Source: Candidatus Sungiibacteriota bacterium (GTDB taxonomy: Bacteria; Patescibacteriota; Minisyncoccia; Sungbacterales; HO2-52-23). From it: DNA of 35,840 bases. Of the stretch, positions 7,744 to 15,822 are shown one piece after another. The stretch is from positions 1-35,840 of the forward strand of contig JACQRW010000021.1 in assembly GCA_016206285.1 (NCBI GenBank). Direction: 5' to 3'. Position numbers and translations under genes: made by a program. Under the pieces are notes generated by a model. The model saw nothing but the letters and a program-made list of their open reading frames with translations, was not told the origin of the DNA and made no database searches. Every line of letters begins with the position of its first letter. Positions within the stretch are counted from its first letter, which is position 1.

Positions 7744-8595
7744 ATGATTAAATCATTCTTGACAAATAGGCTTAATCGCCGTTCTCTCATTGCAATTTTT
7801 GCCGCACTCGCGGTCATCGGATCAGGGACTGTTGTCTATGCAACACACTCGTGGGGATCCTACCACTGGGCGCAGACGAGCAACCCTTTCACCCTGAAAC
7901 TTGGAGATAATGTTTCAAGCATCTGGGACGGGTACCTGAGCGAGGCTTCATCTGACTGGAGCGTATCATCATCAACTCTGCTCGGCACGAGTATCGTTGC
8001 CGGAGGCACCAATAATACCAAAGGCAAACTTACACCCAAAAACTGCGTACCCACGAGCGGGCGCGTTGAAGTTTGCAACGCAAAATACGGCAGCACCGGC
8101 TGGCTCGGAGTCGCGCAAATCTGGGCGAACGGCAGCCATATCGTGCAGGGAACCGCCAAGATGAACGACACCTACTTCAACACCCAAAAGTACAACACTC
8201 CGGCGTGGCGCAGACTGGTCATGTGCCAGGAAGTCGCACACACGTTCGGTCTGAGCCATCAGGACGAGAACTTCTCCAACATAAACCTCGGCACCTGCAT
8301 GGATTATACGGATGATCCGGACGGCACCATCAAAGGGCAGCTGAGCAATGAGCACCCGAATATACACGACTTTGATCAGCTTGCGCTCATCTATGCGCAT
8401 CTTGATACTTCCGCCACCTTGGGTGCGGAAGCTCCGAGCGCCCAAGGCAAAAGCGGCCATGCGCCTGCAGATGTTTCGGAACCGGGCGAGTGGGGGCGAG
8501 TGTTGCGGCGAGACGGCAATGGCCGCCCATCGCACTACGAACGGGACCTCGGCAACGGACAAAAAGTCTTTACCTTCGTTTTTTGGGCGGACTAA
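7744..8595 (+). CDS. Secreted zinc-metalloprotease-like protein with altered HExxH motif
   Basis: This 283-aa protein has an N-terminal membrane/signal segment (about 15-33). The catalytic-like motif CQEVAHTFGLSHQDENF (about 160-176) fits HExxHxxGxxH except that the first His is Gln. It is followed by LGTCMDYTDDPDG, the Met-turn region of metzincins. The QExxHxxGLxHQD pattern recurs in a recognisable group of exported proteins, so it is probably a genuine family variant rather than a local mutation. The C-terminus (about 225-283) is a separate low-complexity and beta segment. The ATG follows TATAAC by six bases (leaderless layout). Confidence 0.75.
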   Translation: MIKSFLTNRLNRRSLIAIFAALAVIGSGTVVYATHSWGSYHWAQTSNPFTLKLGDNVSSIWDGYLSEASSDWSVSSSTLLGTSIVAGGTNNTKGKLTPKNCVPTSGRVEVCNAKYGSTGWLGVAQIWANGSHIVQGTAKMNDTYFNTQKYNTPAWRRLVMCQEVAHTFGLSHQDENFSNINLGTCMDYTDDPDGTIKGQLSNEHPNIHDFDQLALIYAHLDTSATLGAEAPSAQGKSGHAPADVSEPGEWGRVLRRDGNGRPSHYERDLGNGQKVFTFVFWAD

Positions 8596-8631
8596 AGGTC
8601 GGGAGGTATTATTTGTCTAAAAAACAAAACT

Positions 8632-8799
8632 ATGAAATGTCCAAAATGTAACGGCGAAACCGATGGCTGGAAGTGCGCTATCTGCGGAACTGAAGCCGCC
8701 GAACACGATCCCAACCACAAGCATGAAGATTCTGACCGCTATTGCACCATGAAGTGCAAAGGATGCGGCCAGGCAGACGTGCATTGCGCCTGCTCATAA
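8632..8799 (+). CDS. Small double zinc-ribbon protein (55 aa)
   Basis: The short reading frame begins MKCPKCNGETDGWKCAICG, giving a four-Cys zinc ribbon (CxxC...CxxC). A second Cys/His-rich half follows (YCTMKCKGCGQADVHCACS). It has the compact Cys spacing of a zinc-binding rubredoxin-like or DUF-type ribbon. It lies 36 bases after the metalloprotease gene on the same strand and ends just before a bidirectional terminator, so the two may be cotranscribed. The specific role is unknown. Confidence 0.75.
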   Translation: MKCPKCNGETDGWKCAICGTEAAEHDPNHKHEDSDRYCTMKCKGCGQADVHCACS

Positions 8800-8828
8800 A
8801 TCTTTGCTGTGGCCAAAGCAAACAGATT

Positions 8829-8857
8829 AAAAATATCCGCCTAAAGCGGATATTTTT
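8829..8857. terminator. Bidirectional terminator
   Basis: A perfect 12-bp stem AAAAATATCCGC/GCGGATATTTTT with loop CTAAA provides a T-run on both strands between the convergent zinc-ribbon and AlaX genes. Confidence 0.88.
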
Positions 8858-8865
8858 AATCTTCC

Positions 8866-9591
8866 CTATTCAACCGCATACGAAACCCGGACATTCGGGC
8901 CGTCTTGCTTGATTTTGCGGATGGTCATGGATTTGATTTCCGAGAGATTGGCTACATGCGTGCCGCCGCAAGGAATGCCAAAATCGCCGTACATGACCAC
9001 GCGCCCGGGCTTGTTATCGGGAATATGATCCGGCACAAACGCGCAAACCGATGCCATGTCTTCCCATTTCATAAAAAGCACTTTGGTGGGGATATGTTGT
9101 GCGATCACTTCGTTGCAGGCAGCTTCAAGATCGGCGCGCATTTTCGCAGTATCGGCTCCGTTCAGATTGCCGGCATATTCATCGTATGATCCGACCGGAA
9201 AATGGTACCCTTTGCCGGCTTTCCACTGAATACCGAGCTTTTTAAGGCCCATGTCAACCACATGCCCGGCAGAATGAAGCCGGGAGTGGAGCTGGCGGCG
9301 GTCAATATCCACAGCGCAGGTTACGGTATCTCCAACCGCGAAAGTTCCGCTTTGGAATTTTCCAATATGGCGGACTGCGCCATCAACGAACCGGACTTCC
9401 TCCACTAAAAATTTTGCGCCGTGCCCGCCGGTAATAACCCCAGTATCATACGGCTGGCCTCCGCCCTGCGGATAAAAAACCGTCTGATCCAAGATAATAA
9501 CCGTACGGCCGTCTTCCGAAAGCACATTTACCACTTTGGCGTCACAGGCGTATTGGTCCATATGTTCCAGATATATCAGTTTTGTTTCCAT
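8866..9591 (-). CDS. alaX: Alanyl-tRNA editing protein (AlaX type)
   Basis: This free-standing editing domain hydrolyses mischarged Ser- or Gly-tRNA(Ala). At 241 aa it is the AlaX-M size class. It has an N-terminal beta domain with the FYPQGGGQPYDTG motif, then the editing core with both zinc-binding motifs: HSRLHSAGH (about 102-110) and CGGTHV (about 208-213). All four expected ligands (two His, Cys, His) are present. It stands alone on the minus strand and is divergent from the ACT-domain gene. Family assignment is firm. Confidence 0.93.
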   Translation of the reverse strand: METKLIYLEHMDQYACDAKVVNVLSEDGRTVIILDQTVFYPQGGGQPYDTGVITGGHGAKFLVEEVRFVDGAVRHIGKFQSGTFAVGDTVTCAVDIDRRQLHSRLHSAGHVVDMGLKKLGIQWKAGKGYHFPVGSYDEYAGNLNGADTAKMRADLEAACNEVIAQHIPTKVLFMKWEDMASVCAFVPDHIPDNKPGRVVMYGDFGIPCGGTHVANLSEIKSMTIRKIKQDGPNVRVSYAVE

Positions 9592-9685
9592 TTGCTGAAT
9601 ATAGAGTATCTTGCTTCAACTATGCAAGTTTTATAACATATATATCATATTTGTATCTTTTTGTTATATATGATAGAATACTGCC

Positions 9686-10321
9686 ATGCTCAAGATCCAT
9701 GATGCGGTACGCGAAATCCTGTATGACGATGAAGAGGCGCTCTATGCCCTTTCGCACGGGTACATGAATTTGTCGGCATACGCCAAGCAGATTGAGAGAG
9801 CCGTGGAACAAAAAACAAAGAAACGCGTAGGAGCAGCGGGCATTGTGGTCGCTTTATCCAGAATCAAAAAAGACATAAAAAAATCAGACCCGCTTATTCA
9901 GGAGATAAGAATAAACAACATCACCACCAAATCCCCTCTTTCGGAGATCGTGTTTGAAAAAACTCCGCAGTTGCTTGCAAAACTTTCCGCGCTGTATGAA
10001 AAAGTGAAGACCGGACATGATGATTTTCTCGCGATGACCCTGAGCACCAGTGAGATCACCGTGATCTGCTCCGACCGGATAAAGGAGTCTATACTGAAAC
10101 ATTTTAAAGAAACTCCGCGTATGATTGAGTCGCGGCTTGCATCTATCGGCCTGTCGCTTGATCCGAAGTACTACCGCATGCCCAATATCACCTTCTCGCT
10201 CATCCGGCAGATCGCACGAAAACGGATTATCCTCGCGGAAACTATCACTACGTACACCGAGATCATCTTCGTTTTCCATGAAAAAAGTTTGCCGGAGATG
10301 ATCATGCTTTTCAGAGCGTAG
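9686..10321 (+). CDS. HTH-like/ACT-domain putative regulator
   Basis: This 211-aa soluble protein has an N-terminal helical part (about 1-70) resembling small HTH proteins seen in CPR bacteria and archaea. The central region ends in CSDRIKESILKHF. The C-terminal segment (about 160-208) reads like the second half of an ACT regulatory domain (SLIRQIARKRIILAETITTYTEIIFVFHE), as in aspartate kinases. No kinase is attached. An amino-acid-sensing regulatory role is inferred only. An extended -10 (TGATAGAAT, TAGAAT at 9674-9679) lies six bases before the ATG, so the mRNA is probably leaderless. Confidence 0.6.
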   Translation: MLKIHDAVREILYDDEEALYALSHGYMNLSAYAKQIERAVEQKTKKRVGAAGIVVALSRIKKDIKKSDPLIQEIRINNITTKSPLSEIVFEKTPQLLAKLSALYEKVKTGHDDFLAMTLSTSEITVICSDRIKESILKHFKETPRMIESRLASIGLSLDPKYYRMPNITFSLIRQIARKRIILAETITTYTEIIFVFHEKSLPEMIMLFRA

Positions 10322-10347
10322 GGTTTATCATTGTATATAAATTCCTG

Positions 10348-10353
10348 TATACT
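10348..10353 (+). promoter_or_regulatory. -10 box of the Nudix gene
   Basis: TATACT preceded by TG lies seven bases before the ATG at 10361. This decides that start over the upstream in-frame ATG at 10331, which lies upstream of the box and outside the expected transcript. Confidence 0.55.
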
Positions 10354-10360
10354 TTTATCT

Positions 10361-10942
10361 ATGGATGCAAGAAGCGACAAACTGCGGGAAGGGCTTCCGG
10401 AGCATGCCCGGATGGTTTTTAAGGGCGTAATTTTTGAAGTATGGCAATGGGAGCAGGAGATGTTTGACGGAACCATGGAGATTTTCGAAAAGGCATGGCG
10501 GCCCGCTACGGTGGAGATTATTGCTACGGTTGGCGATAAAATACTCATGGAAGAGCAAGATCAGCCTAACCGTAAAAATAACATAAACACGCCAAGCGGA
10601 AGAATAGAGGAGGGCGAAGATGCGCTTGATGCGGCAAAACGGGAATTACTCGAAGAAACGGGGTATGCGTCAGATCAATGGAGCGTGCTCTTTAAGCACG
10701 GCCCAAGCGGGAAAGTGCTGCACGAAGTGCATTACTTTATCGCGCGAAACTGCAGGAAAGTACAGGAGCCGCATCTTGATGCCGGAGAAAAAATCGAGAC
10801 AAAACTTATCACATTTGATGATTTTATGCGGCTTACGGAAGAGCCGAGATTTTGGATGTCTCCCGAATTTATAACCTATCTGCTGCGCTTGCAGGCCGAT
10901 TCAGATAAGAAAGAGGAATTTCGAAAACTGCTGTTTCCCTGA
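10361..10942 (+). CDS. Nudix hydrolase (ADP-ribose pyrophosphatase-like)
   Basis: This 193-aa protein cleaves a nucleoside diphosphate linked to another moiety. The complete Nudix box GX5EX7REUXEEXGU starts at GRIEEGE and ends with RELLEETGY. The preceding beta strands and the 'PSGRIEEGE' entry are typical of the ADP-ribose pyrophosphatase subgroup, and the C-terminal EPRFWMSPEF segment fits its substrate-side loop. The start at 10361 is chosen from the -10 box spacing. It lies 39 bases after the ACT gene but appears to have its own promoter. Confidence 0.88.
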   Translation: MDARSDKLREGLPEHARMVFKGVIFEVWQWEQEMFDGTMEIFEKAWRPATVEIIATVGDKILMEEQDQPNRKNNINTPSGRIEEGEDALDAAKRELLEETGYASDQWSVLFKHGPSGKVLHEVHYFIARNCRKVQEPHLDAGEKIETKLITFDDFMRLTEEPRFWMSPEFITYLLRLQADSDKKEEFRKLLFP

Positions 10943-11011
10943 AAACGATCCTTCATGATATACTGGAGACTATATACGAATATATGTATTCATTCGGTTA
11001 AACAACATATT

Positions 11012-12166
11012 ATGTGTAAAAAAATATGGTTCGGGGTATTCGCAGGATTTACGCTGGTCATGCCGTTGGCGGTTTCGCATGCGGCGCAATATTTGCCCAG
11101 GGATAGGGCGAGCGGCGGAGCCGTAGTAGTTGGCGGCTCGCAGGAGTTTCGCAATTTGTATACCGGGGGCGGATCAGTGGTCGTCAGCAAACAGGTCCTC
11201 GGGGATTTGTTTGTCGCTGGCGGCAGTGTGACCGTTGTCGGGCCAGTGGAAAAAGACTTGGTTGCGCTCGGAGGCAATGTCGCAGTGGTCAACCCGGTAG
11301 GCGATGATGCACGTATTGCCGGAGGCAACGTGACAGTCAATGCGCCTGTTGCGGGCGATCTGCTCGCAGCAGGCGGAACCATTACTCTGACCGAAAATGC
11401 GCGCATCGGCGGCGACTGGTGGGCTGCGGGCGGCATAATCAATTTTAACGGCACGGTTGCGGGAGGCGCAAAAATAACCGGAGGCGATGTCTTTATCAAC
11501 GGCGTTATTATCGGACCGATAGAGGTGCACGCAAATAAAAAACTTACCTTTGGACCGCAAAGCAGGGTGAGCGGCTCCATCACCTACTCGGGCCCGGCCC
11601 CGGCAACAGTGCAAGACGGCGCACAAATAGGCAAGATCGAATTTACTCCCGTATACGCAGGCCGCACCGCAACCCGCTATGCACCGATAGCGCTGCTGGC
11701 AGGCTTTGGCGTATTTTTCTTTCTGAAACTTGCGGCACTCCTTGCCGCATCGCTTATCCTCCTGAAGCTGTTTCCACGCACGTCTCTTGAAATGGTCTCT
11801 TCAAACCGCAACCGGTTTTGGCAGAATCTCGGCATTGGCGTTGCAGGCATAATCGTGGTTCCCCTTGCGGCAATCCTGCTCATTGCCACGGTTATCGGAG
11901 CATATCTGGGCATTGCCCTGGGCATATGGTTTTGCTTTGCCCTGATTATGACCGGTATTGCAACAGTCATGCTTGCCGGCACAATCATGCAGCAATGGAT
12001 CCACAAAAAAGAAACCGCACTCTCATGGAAAACAGTACTTTGGGGCATCCTGATGTTCGCCATTCTTGGCCTGATTCCTTTTATCGGCTGGCTCGCCATT
12101 GCCATACTCTATCTCACTGCATTTGGCACGCTGCTCCGCATCGCCGCGCAACGCATAGAGAGATAA
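11012..12166 (+). CDS. Exported bactofilin-like beta-solenoid protein with C-terminal membrane helices
   Basis: This 384-aa protein is taken to start at 11012, where MCKKIWFGVFAGFTLVMPLA gives a clear signal peptide; the longer frame adds 19 unlikely residues. Residues about 40-210 form short repeats of Gly-rich strands (AGGSVTV, LGGNVAV, AGGNVTV, AGGTITL, AGGIINF), the pattern of a polymer-forming right-handed beta solenoid like bactofilins. At least four membrane helices follow (about 225-380). The architecture puts the solenoid outside the cell and anchors it from the C-terminus. A surface or envelope scaffold role is inferred. Confidence 0.8.
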   Translation: MCKKIWFGVFAGFTLVMPLAVSHAAQYLPRDRASGGAVVVGGSQEFRNLYTGGGSVVVSKQVLGDLFVAGGSVTVVGPVEKDLVALGGNVAVVNPVGDDARIAGGNVTVNAPVAGDLLAAGGTITLTENARIGGDWWAAGGIINFNGTVAGGAKITGGDVFINGVIIGPIEVHANKKLTFGPQSRVSGSITYSGPAPATVQDGAQIGKIEFTPVYAGRTATRYAPIALLAGFGVFFFLKLAALLAASLILLKLFPRTSLEMVSSNRNRFWQNLGIGVAGIIVVPLAAILLIATVIGAYLGIALGIWFCFALIMTGIATVMLAGTIMQQWIHKKETALSWKTVLWGILMFAILGLIPFIGWLAIAILYLTAFGTLLRIAAQRIER

Positions 12167-12218
12167 GCGTGCATGATAAAGGACGACCGTAAGATGAATC
12201 AAAAAAACAGGACCAACT

Positions 12219-12347
12219 ATGATCAAAAAAGTGCGCGAAGGTTATCGCGTGGTTTCTAAAAAAGGGCGGAATCTCGGCACCTACCGTACCAAGGAAGAGG
12301 CGGCAAAGCGTCTCCGGCAGGTCGAGTATTTCAAACACAGGAAATAA
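12219..12347 (+). CDS. Small basic protein (42 aa), phage/CPR-type
   Basis: The short ORF reads MIKKVREGYRVVSKKGRNLG..., then a RTKEEAAKRLRQVEYFKHRK tail. The pattern of a YxVxSKKGxxLGxY beta turn plus KEEAxKRLxQVEYFK helix is a recognisable tiny family seen in phages and small-genome bacteria, of unknown function. The stop TAA abuts the ATG of the next gene with no gap (12345-12347, then 12348), implying coupling with the metalloprotease gene. Confidence 0.75.
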   Translation: MIKKVREGYRVVSKKGRNLGTYRTKEEAAKRLRQVEYFKHRK

Positions 12348-13382
12348 ATGATTCAAAAGACAGTCAAAACCATTCTTTTGGCGGGAATCGCCGGAGCGCT
12401 ATTTTTTGCGTATCAGGACAAAGTTTGGAATTTTTTCGGCAACTTTGAACGCGAACGCATTTTTTTGTCCCCGGGAGTAGAAAATCTGATTGGAAAGTTC
12501 CAACGCGCGCCTCTTCCGTGCGAACAGCCTATTACATACGCCATTGATGCGTTTGACAGCCGATTTGGAATCTCGAAGAGCGATTTTCTCCGCGCAATAC
12601 AGGCAGCCGAGCAAATCTGGGAAAAACCGATTGGCCGGGATTTGTTTGCACATGCCTCAAGCACGTCAACATCCTTCGACTCCGCTCAAGATAAATTGCC
12701 CAGAGCGGGCAATTTAAAAATAAACTTGATCTACGATGCCCGGCAGCAGGCAACCGAAACGCTGCGAGCATACGGCATTACCATACGCGACAGCAAAGAA
12801 TCATACGCTGCGCTCAAAACAAGTTATGAAGCGCTCTTGGCGGAACACAGCCGCGACAAAGCGATTTTTGACGCAGAGATCACGGCACTCAATCAGCGTG
12901 AAGACAAATACAATGAGGAGGTGGCCATGTGGAACAGCCGCGGCGGAGCCCCAAAAGAGGAGTACGACCGTCTCAACGCCGAAAAGGCGGAAATAAACGC
13001 GCTCATTGCAAAAGCGGATATGATGCGAGGCGAGCTGAACGCGAAAGTAGACCGGATCAATGCCATGGTGCTGGTGCTCAATCGCCTTGCCGCAACGCTC
13101 AATCTCCAAGTGGCACAATATAATGAAATCGGAAGCGCCGGGGGCACAGAGTTTGAAGAGGGCGTATATCGCAGCGGCCCGGACGGCCAAAAGATAGACA
13201 TTTACCAGTTCGACGACCGTGCAAAATTGGTACGAGTGCTTGCCCATGAGCTTGGCCACGCTCTTGGCATTGACCATCTTGCCGACCCGAAGGCGATCAT
13301 GTACCGGCTCAACCAGGGCACCAACGAAAAATTAACTCCGGACGACCTTGCGGCGTTGAAAAAACGCTGCGGGATCCAATAA
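12348..13382 (+). CDS. Membrane-anchored matrixin-like zinc metalloprotease
   Basis: This 344-aa protein has an N-terminal hydrophobic segment (about 5-22). Residues 150-265 form a long, charged, predicted coiled coil. The C-terminal motif HELGHALGIDHL (about 304-315) is the full HExxHxxGxxH zinc site, and AIMYRLNQGTNEKLTPDDLAAL supplies the Met-turn, as in M10 matrixins. The coiled coil splits the protease fold, so the mature domain probably assembles from both ends. An in-frame palindromic insertion (12670-12716) lies before the coiled coil. The gene follows the 42-aa gene without a gap. Confidence 0.82.
   Translation: MIQKTVKTILLAGIAGALFFAYQDKVWNFFGNFERERIFLSPGVENLIGKFQRAPLPCEQPITYAIDAFDSRFGISKSDFLRAIQAAEQIWEKPIGRDLFAHASSTSTSFDSAQDKLPRAGNLKINLIYDARQQATETLRAYGITIRDSKESYAALKTSYEALLAEHSRDKAIFDAEITALNQREDKYNEEVAMWNSRGGAPKEEYDRLNAEKAEINALIAKADMMRGELNAKVDRINAMVLVLNRLAATLNLQVAQYNEIGSAGGTEFEEGVYRSGPDGQKIDIYQFDDRAKLVRVLAHELGHALGIDHLADPKAIMYRLNQGTNEKLTPDDLAALKKRCGIQ
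12670..12716. repeat. Palindromic repeat inserted in frame in the metalloprotease gene
   Basis: CATCCTTCGACTCCGCTCAA leads into a perfect 9-bp inverted repeat AAATTGCCC (12693-12701)/GGGCAATTT (12707-12715). The encoded peptide (FDSAQDK followed by a short basic stretch) is unrelated to the protease fold. The first half resembles the intergenic stretch at about 4684. Confidence 0.65.
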
Positions 13383-13384
13383 TC

Positions 13385-13834
13385 ATGATTTCAAAAATAG
13401 ATTTTTATATTATCTCCCTGCTGCGCGCATGCAGTATTCCGCTGGCGCGGATTTCTCTTTTTGTCGTTTTCTTCTGGTTTGGCGCCCTGAAGCTTGTGCA
13501 CACCAGCCCGGCAAATCCGCTGGTGGAAGCGCTGCTTTCCCGTACGCTCCCCTTTCTCACATTTGAGCAGTTCATCTTCTGGTTCGGCGTGTACGAAATG
13601 ACCATCGGCATCGCGTTCCTCGTACCCAAACTCGAGCGCATTGCCATCGTACTGCTTATCCCGCACATGATCACCACTGCGCTCCCGCTCGTACTGCTCC
13701 CGCAAATCACCTGGCAGAGCTTTCTCACTCCCACGCTCGAAGGCCAGTACATCATCAAAAACTGCGTCATCGTAGCGCTGGCGTTCAGTATTGCCGCGCG
13801 TTTGCAACCAATAAAAACAACCCCTCATCATTGA
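13385..13834 (+). CDS. DoxX/YkgB-like membrane protein
   Basis: This 149-aa protein has four hydrophobic helices. The first carries ISLFVVFFWFGALKLV, the characteristic N-terminal segment of DoxX/DUF417 proteins, followed by a loop rich in Pro and the LPFLTFEQFIFWFGVYEMTIG second-helix region. The start lies two bases after the metalloprotease stop, so they form one transcript. DoxX-like proteins are associated with redox or quinone functions, but the exact role here is unknown. Confidence 0.78.
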   Translation: MISKIDFYIISLLRACSIPLARISLFVVFFWFGALKLVHTSPANPLVEALLSRTLPFLTFEQFIFWFGVYEMTIGIAFLVPKLERIAIVLLIPHMITTALPLVLLPQITWQSFLTPTLEGQYIIKNCVIVALAFSIAARLQPIKTTPHH

Positions 13835-13842
13835 CAAGGGGT
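13812..13842 (-). terminator. Terminator of the aminotransferase gene
   Basis: On the minus strand ACCCCT, a 10-11 base loop, AGGGGT (13820-13842) is followed by TGTTTTTATT. It overlaps the last codons of the DoxX-like gene on the other strand. Confidence 0.6.
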
Positions 13843-13853
13843 CGGTCGCTTTG

Positions 13854-14978
13854 CTATATCATTTGGCGTTCGCGCAAAAACTCTTCAAACACGGCAAGCG
13901 CCTCGGGAAAATTTATTCTGCCAAGGCCGATTCTGAAACGATTGCCGCCCCAATGAAATTTTGATGCGGGAACCAGGAGAGCATTTTTGGTCCGGTGCAA
14001 ATCCGCGCACAACTCATCAATCGAAATATCAGAATTGAGTCTGGGAAATATAACGGTCCCGGCTGCGGGATTTTCCTCGGAAAATAATCCGGGGCGTATA
14101 CGGCAAAATTCATGCCACCGGTTAAGATTTTTTTCGATAATCTCAAGATTGTGTCTCACAATAAGATCTCTTTTTCTGAGCCCCATAAGAGCCAGAATCT
14201 CGCTTGGAGCGCTGCTGCAAATTGTCGTATAATCTTTGAATCTGACAAGCCTCTGGAAAACCACTTTATCTTGCGCGGTGAGCCACCCGATCCGAAGACC
14301 CGGGAATCCGAAAATTTTCGACATGCCGCAAAGCGAGATGCCTTTTTCATACACTTCACTCACAGACGGAAGCCGTTTGGACGGATCATATTCCAGAAAA
14401 CGATACATCTCATCCGAAAAAATATAGGCATCATTCTTGCGGGCAAACATGATTATTTCGTCAAATTCCCTCCTCGACGGCAGCGCGCCGGTTGGATTGT
14501 GCGGAAAGTTAAAAACAAGCAGTTTGAGGGTTCCCTGCTTCAGAAGCGGGAGCTCGCCCGGATTAAAGCGCCAGGTAACCGGATTTGGTACCCACCAGCC
14601 GATAGTACAACCCATATATCGGGCAATCTCATATAACGACTGGTAACAGGGAGATGCTACGATCATATCGTCTCCGGGATTCAGCAACGCGTGCATCGCG
14701 ATAAAAATGCCTTCTTCCGGAGTGCAGACCAGAACTTTTTCGGGCGTGATCGCATCATTATAGAGATTGCTCACTTCTTTCCGAAGCAACAAATGTCCCT
14801 GCGACTCGGTATAGCCCAGACTAAGATTCCGCCATAACCGGAAAGATTCTTCATCGGCCAACGCAAGCAATGCATCCATTCTCAATGTTTCCGGGTCGGA
14901 TGCGGAAAGCAAATATTGAGCGCTCAATTCTTCTTGTTCGTCAAAGTAGCGTTCAAGTGCAAATGGCCTGATATTCAT
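13854..14978 (-). CDS. PLP-dependent aminotransferase (class I/II)
   Basis: This 374-aa fold-type I aminotransferase-like enzyme is near the normal length. Visible motifs are NLSLGYTESQGHLLLRKEV (N-terminal substrate region), FNFPHNPTGALPSRREFDEI (cofactor-binding Asn and following loop), FSDEMYRF (Asp for the pyridine nitrogen) and SKIFGFPGLRIGW, with the Schiff-base Lys in the SKIFG motif. The terminal GGNRFRIGLGR provides the carboxylate-binding Arg. It stands alone. The substrate cannot be deduced; it may be an amino-acid aminotransferase of aspartate-like type. A short RBS-like GGAGAG precedes the ATG. Confidence 0.87.
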   Translation of the reverse strand: MNIRPFALERYFDEQEELSAQYLLSASDPETLRMDALLALADEESFRLWRNLSLGYTESQGHLLLRKEVSNLYNDAITPEKVLVCTPEEGIFIAMHALLNPGDDMIVASPCYQSLYEIARYMGCTIGWWVPNPVTWRFNPGELPLLKQGTLKLLVFNFPHNPTGALPSRREFDEIIMFARKNDAYIFSDEMYRFLEYDPSKRLPSVSEVYEKGISLCGMSKIFGFPGLRIGWLTAQDKVVFQRLVRFKDYTTICSSAPSEILALMGLRKRDLIVRHNLEIIEKNLNRWHEFCRIRPGLFSEENPAAGTVIFPRLNSDISIDELCADLHRTKNALLVPASKFHWGGNRFRIGLGRINFPEALAVFEEFLRERQMI

Positions 14979-15070
14979 GATATCTCTCCTTTTTTATCAA
15001 TGAGCTTGAATAAACCTTCTCTACCAGATTGCATAGCAGAAGTCAATTTCCCAAAGGTTGCAAAAAACGC

Positions 15071-15076
15071 TATACT
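15071..15076 (+). promoter_or_regulatory. -10 box of the ABC transporter operon
   Basis: TATACT (15071-15076) is nine bases upstream of the ATG at 15086 and supports that start over the in-frame ATG at 15029. Confidence 0.5.
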
Positions 15077-15085
15077 AAAGCCAAG

Positions 15086-15817
15086 ATGCACCACCCGACC
15101 AAGCGAAAACAGTTAGTCATTTACCAGAAGCGGCGGCACATGGTCGCAACGCTGGTCGTGCTTGTGGCGCCGTTTCTTTTTCTGCTCGTTTTTTCCCGAC
15201 TCGGGCATATTGCCACCGGTACGCTCTTTTTTGACGTGTTTGTATCGTGCGTGCGGCTTTTGATTGCCTATGTCATCGCTGCGGTGCTGGCGTGGATTTG
15301 CGCCGCGGCATTCTATCGCGGCAAACGCAGCGTTGTCGCACTGCCCGTTTTTGACGTGCTGCAAAGCTTCCCCACGTTTGCAGCACTTCCGGTGGCAACC
15401 CTGCTCTGGGGAGTATCCGAAGCCACGGTAATAGCGCTCCTGATTTTTACCGTCATCTGGCCGATTTTCTTCTCGATTTTGAGCTCGCTCAAGCTCATGA
15501 AACGCGACTGGGAAGAGGCGGTTGAAATTGCAGGGTGGCGCGGAACAGAATACCTCAAACGCTTTTTGTGGCCGGTAAGCGCGCCCGGATTGGTAACCGG
15601 ATCAATCATCGGACTTGGCGAAGGATGGGAGGCGCTCGTGGCTACGGAAATCATCGTACATACGCCTTCCGGCTTGGGAAGTTTCTTTCAGACATTTTCA
15701 AACAACGCCACCATAACGTCCTTTGGCATTCTCGGATTGCTTATCCTTATATTCAGCGCCAATAAACTGATCTGGCTGCCGCTGCTTGCGTGGAGCCATG
15801 AGCTGACCGAAGAATAA
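15086..15817 (+). CDS. ABC transporter permease (SsuC/TauC-like)
   Basis: This 243-aa inner-membrane protein has about six hydrophobic helices. The EAA loop EEAVEIAGWRGTEYLKRFLWP (about 152-172) is the cytoplasmic coupling helix of BPD_transp_1 permeases of the nitrate/sulfonate/taurine group. The longer frame from 15029 is rejected because it begins before the promoter box. The ATPase gene follows after five bases. No periplasmic binding protein of the matching NMT1 type is in the operon, so the substrate is unknown. Confidence 0.87.
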   Translation: MHHPTKRKQLVIYQKRRHMVATLVVLVAPFLFLLVFSRLGHIATGTLFFDVFVSCVRLLIAYVIAAVLAWICAAAFYRGKRSVVALPVFDVLQSFPTFAALPVATLLWGVSEATVIALLIFTVIWPIFFSILSSLKLMKRDWEEAVEIAGWRGTEYLKRFLWPVSAPGLVTGSIIGLGEGWEALVATEIIVHTPSGLGSFFQTFSNNATITSFGILGLLILIFSANKLIWLPLLAWSHELTEE

Positions 15818-15822
15818 TCCAT

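Noticed and set aside
10990-11626. Minus-strand open frames over the bactofilin-like gene
   Set aside because: Shadows of the Gly-rich repeat codons; no ribosome-binding site and no recognisable domain.
15029-15085. Extended start of the ABC permease
   Set aside because: It starts upstream of the TATACT box that precedes the ATG at 15086, and the extra residues are not membrane-like.
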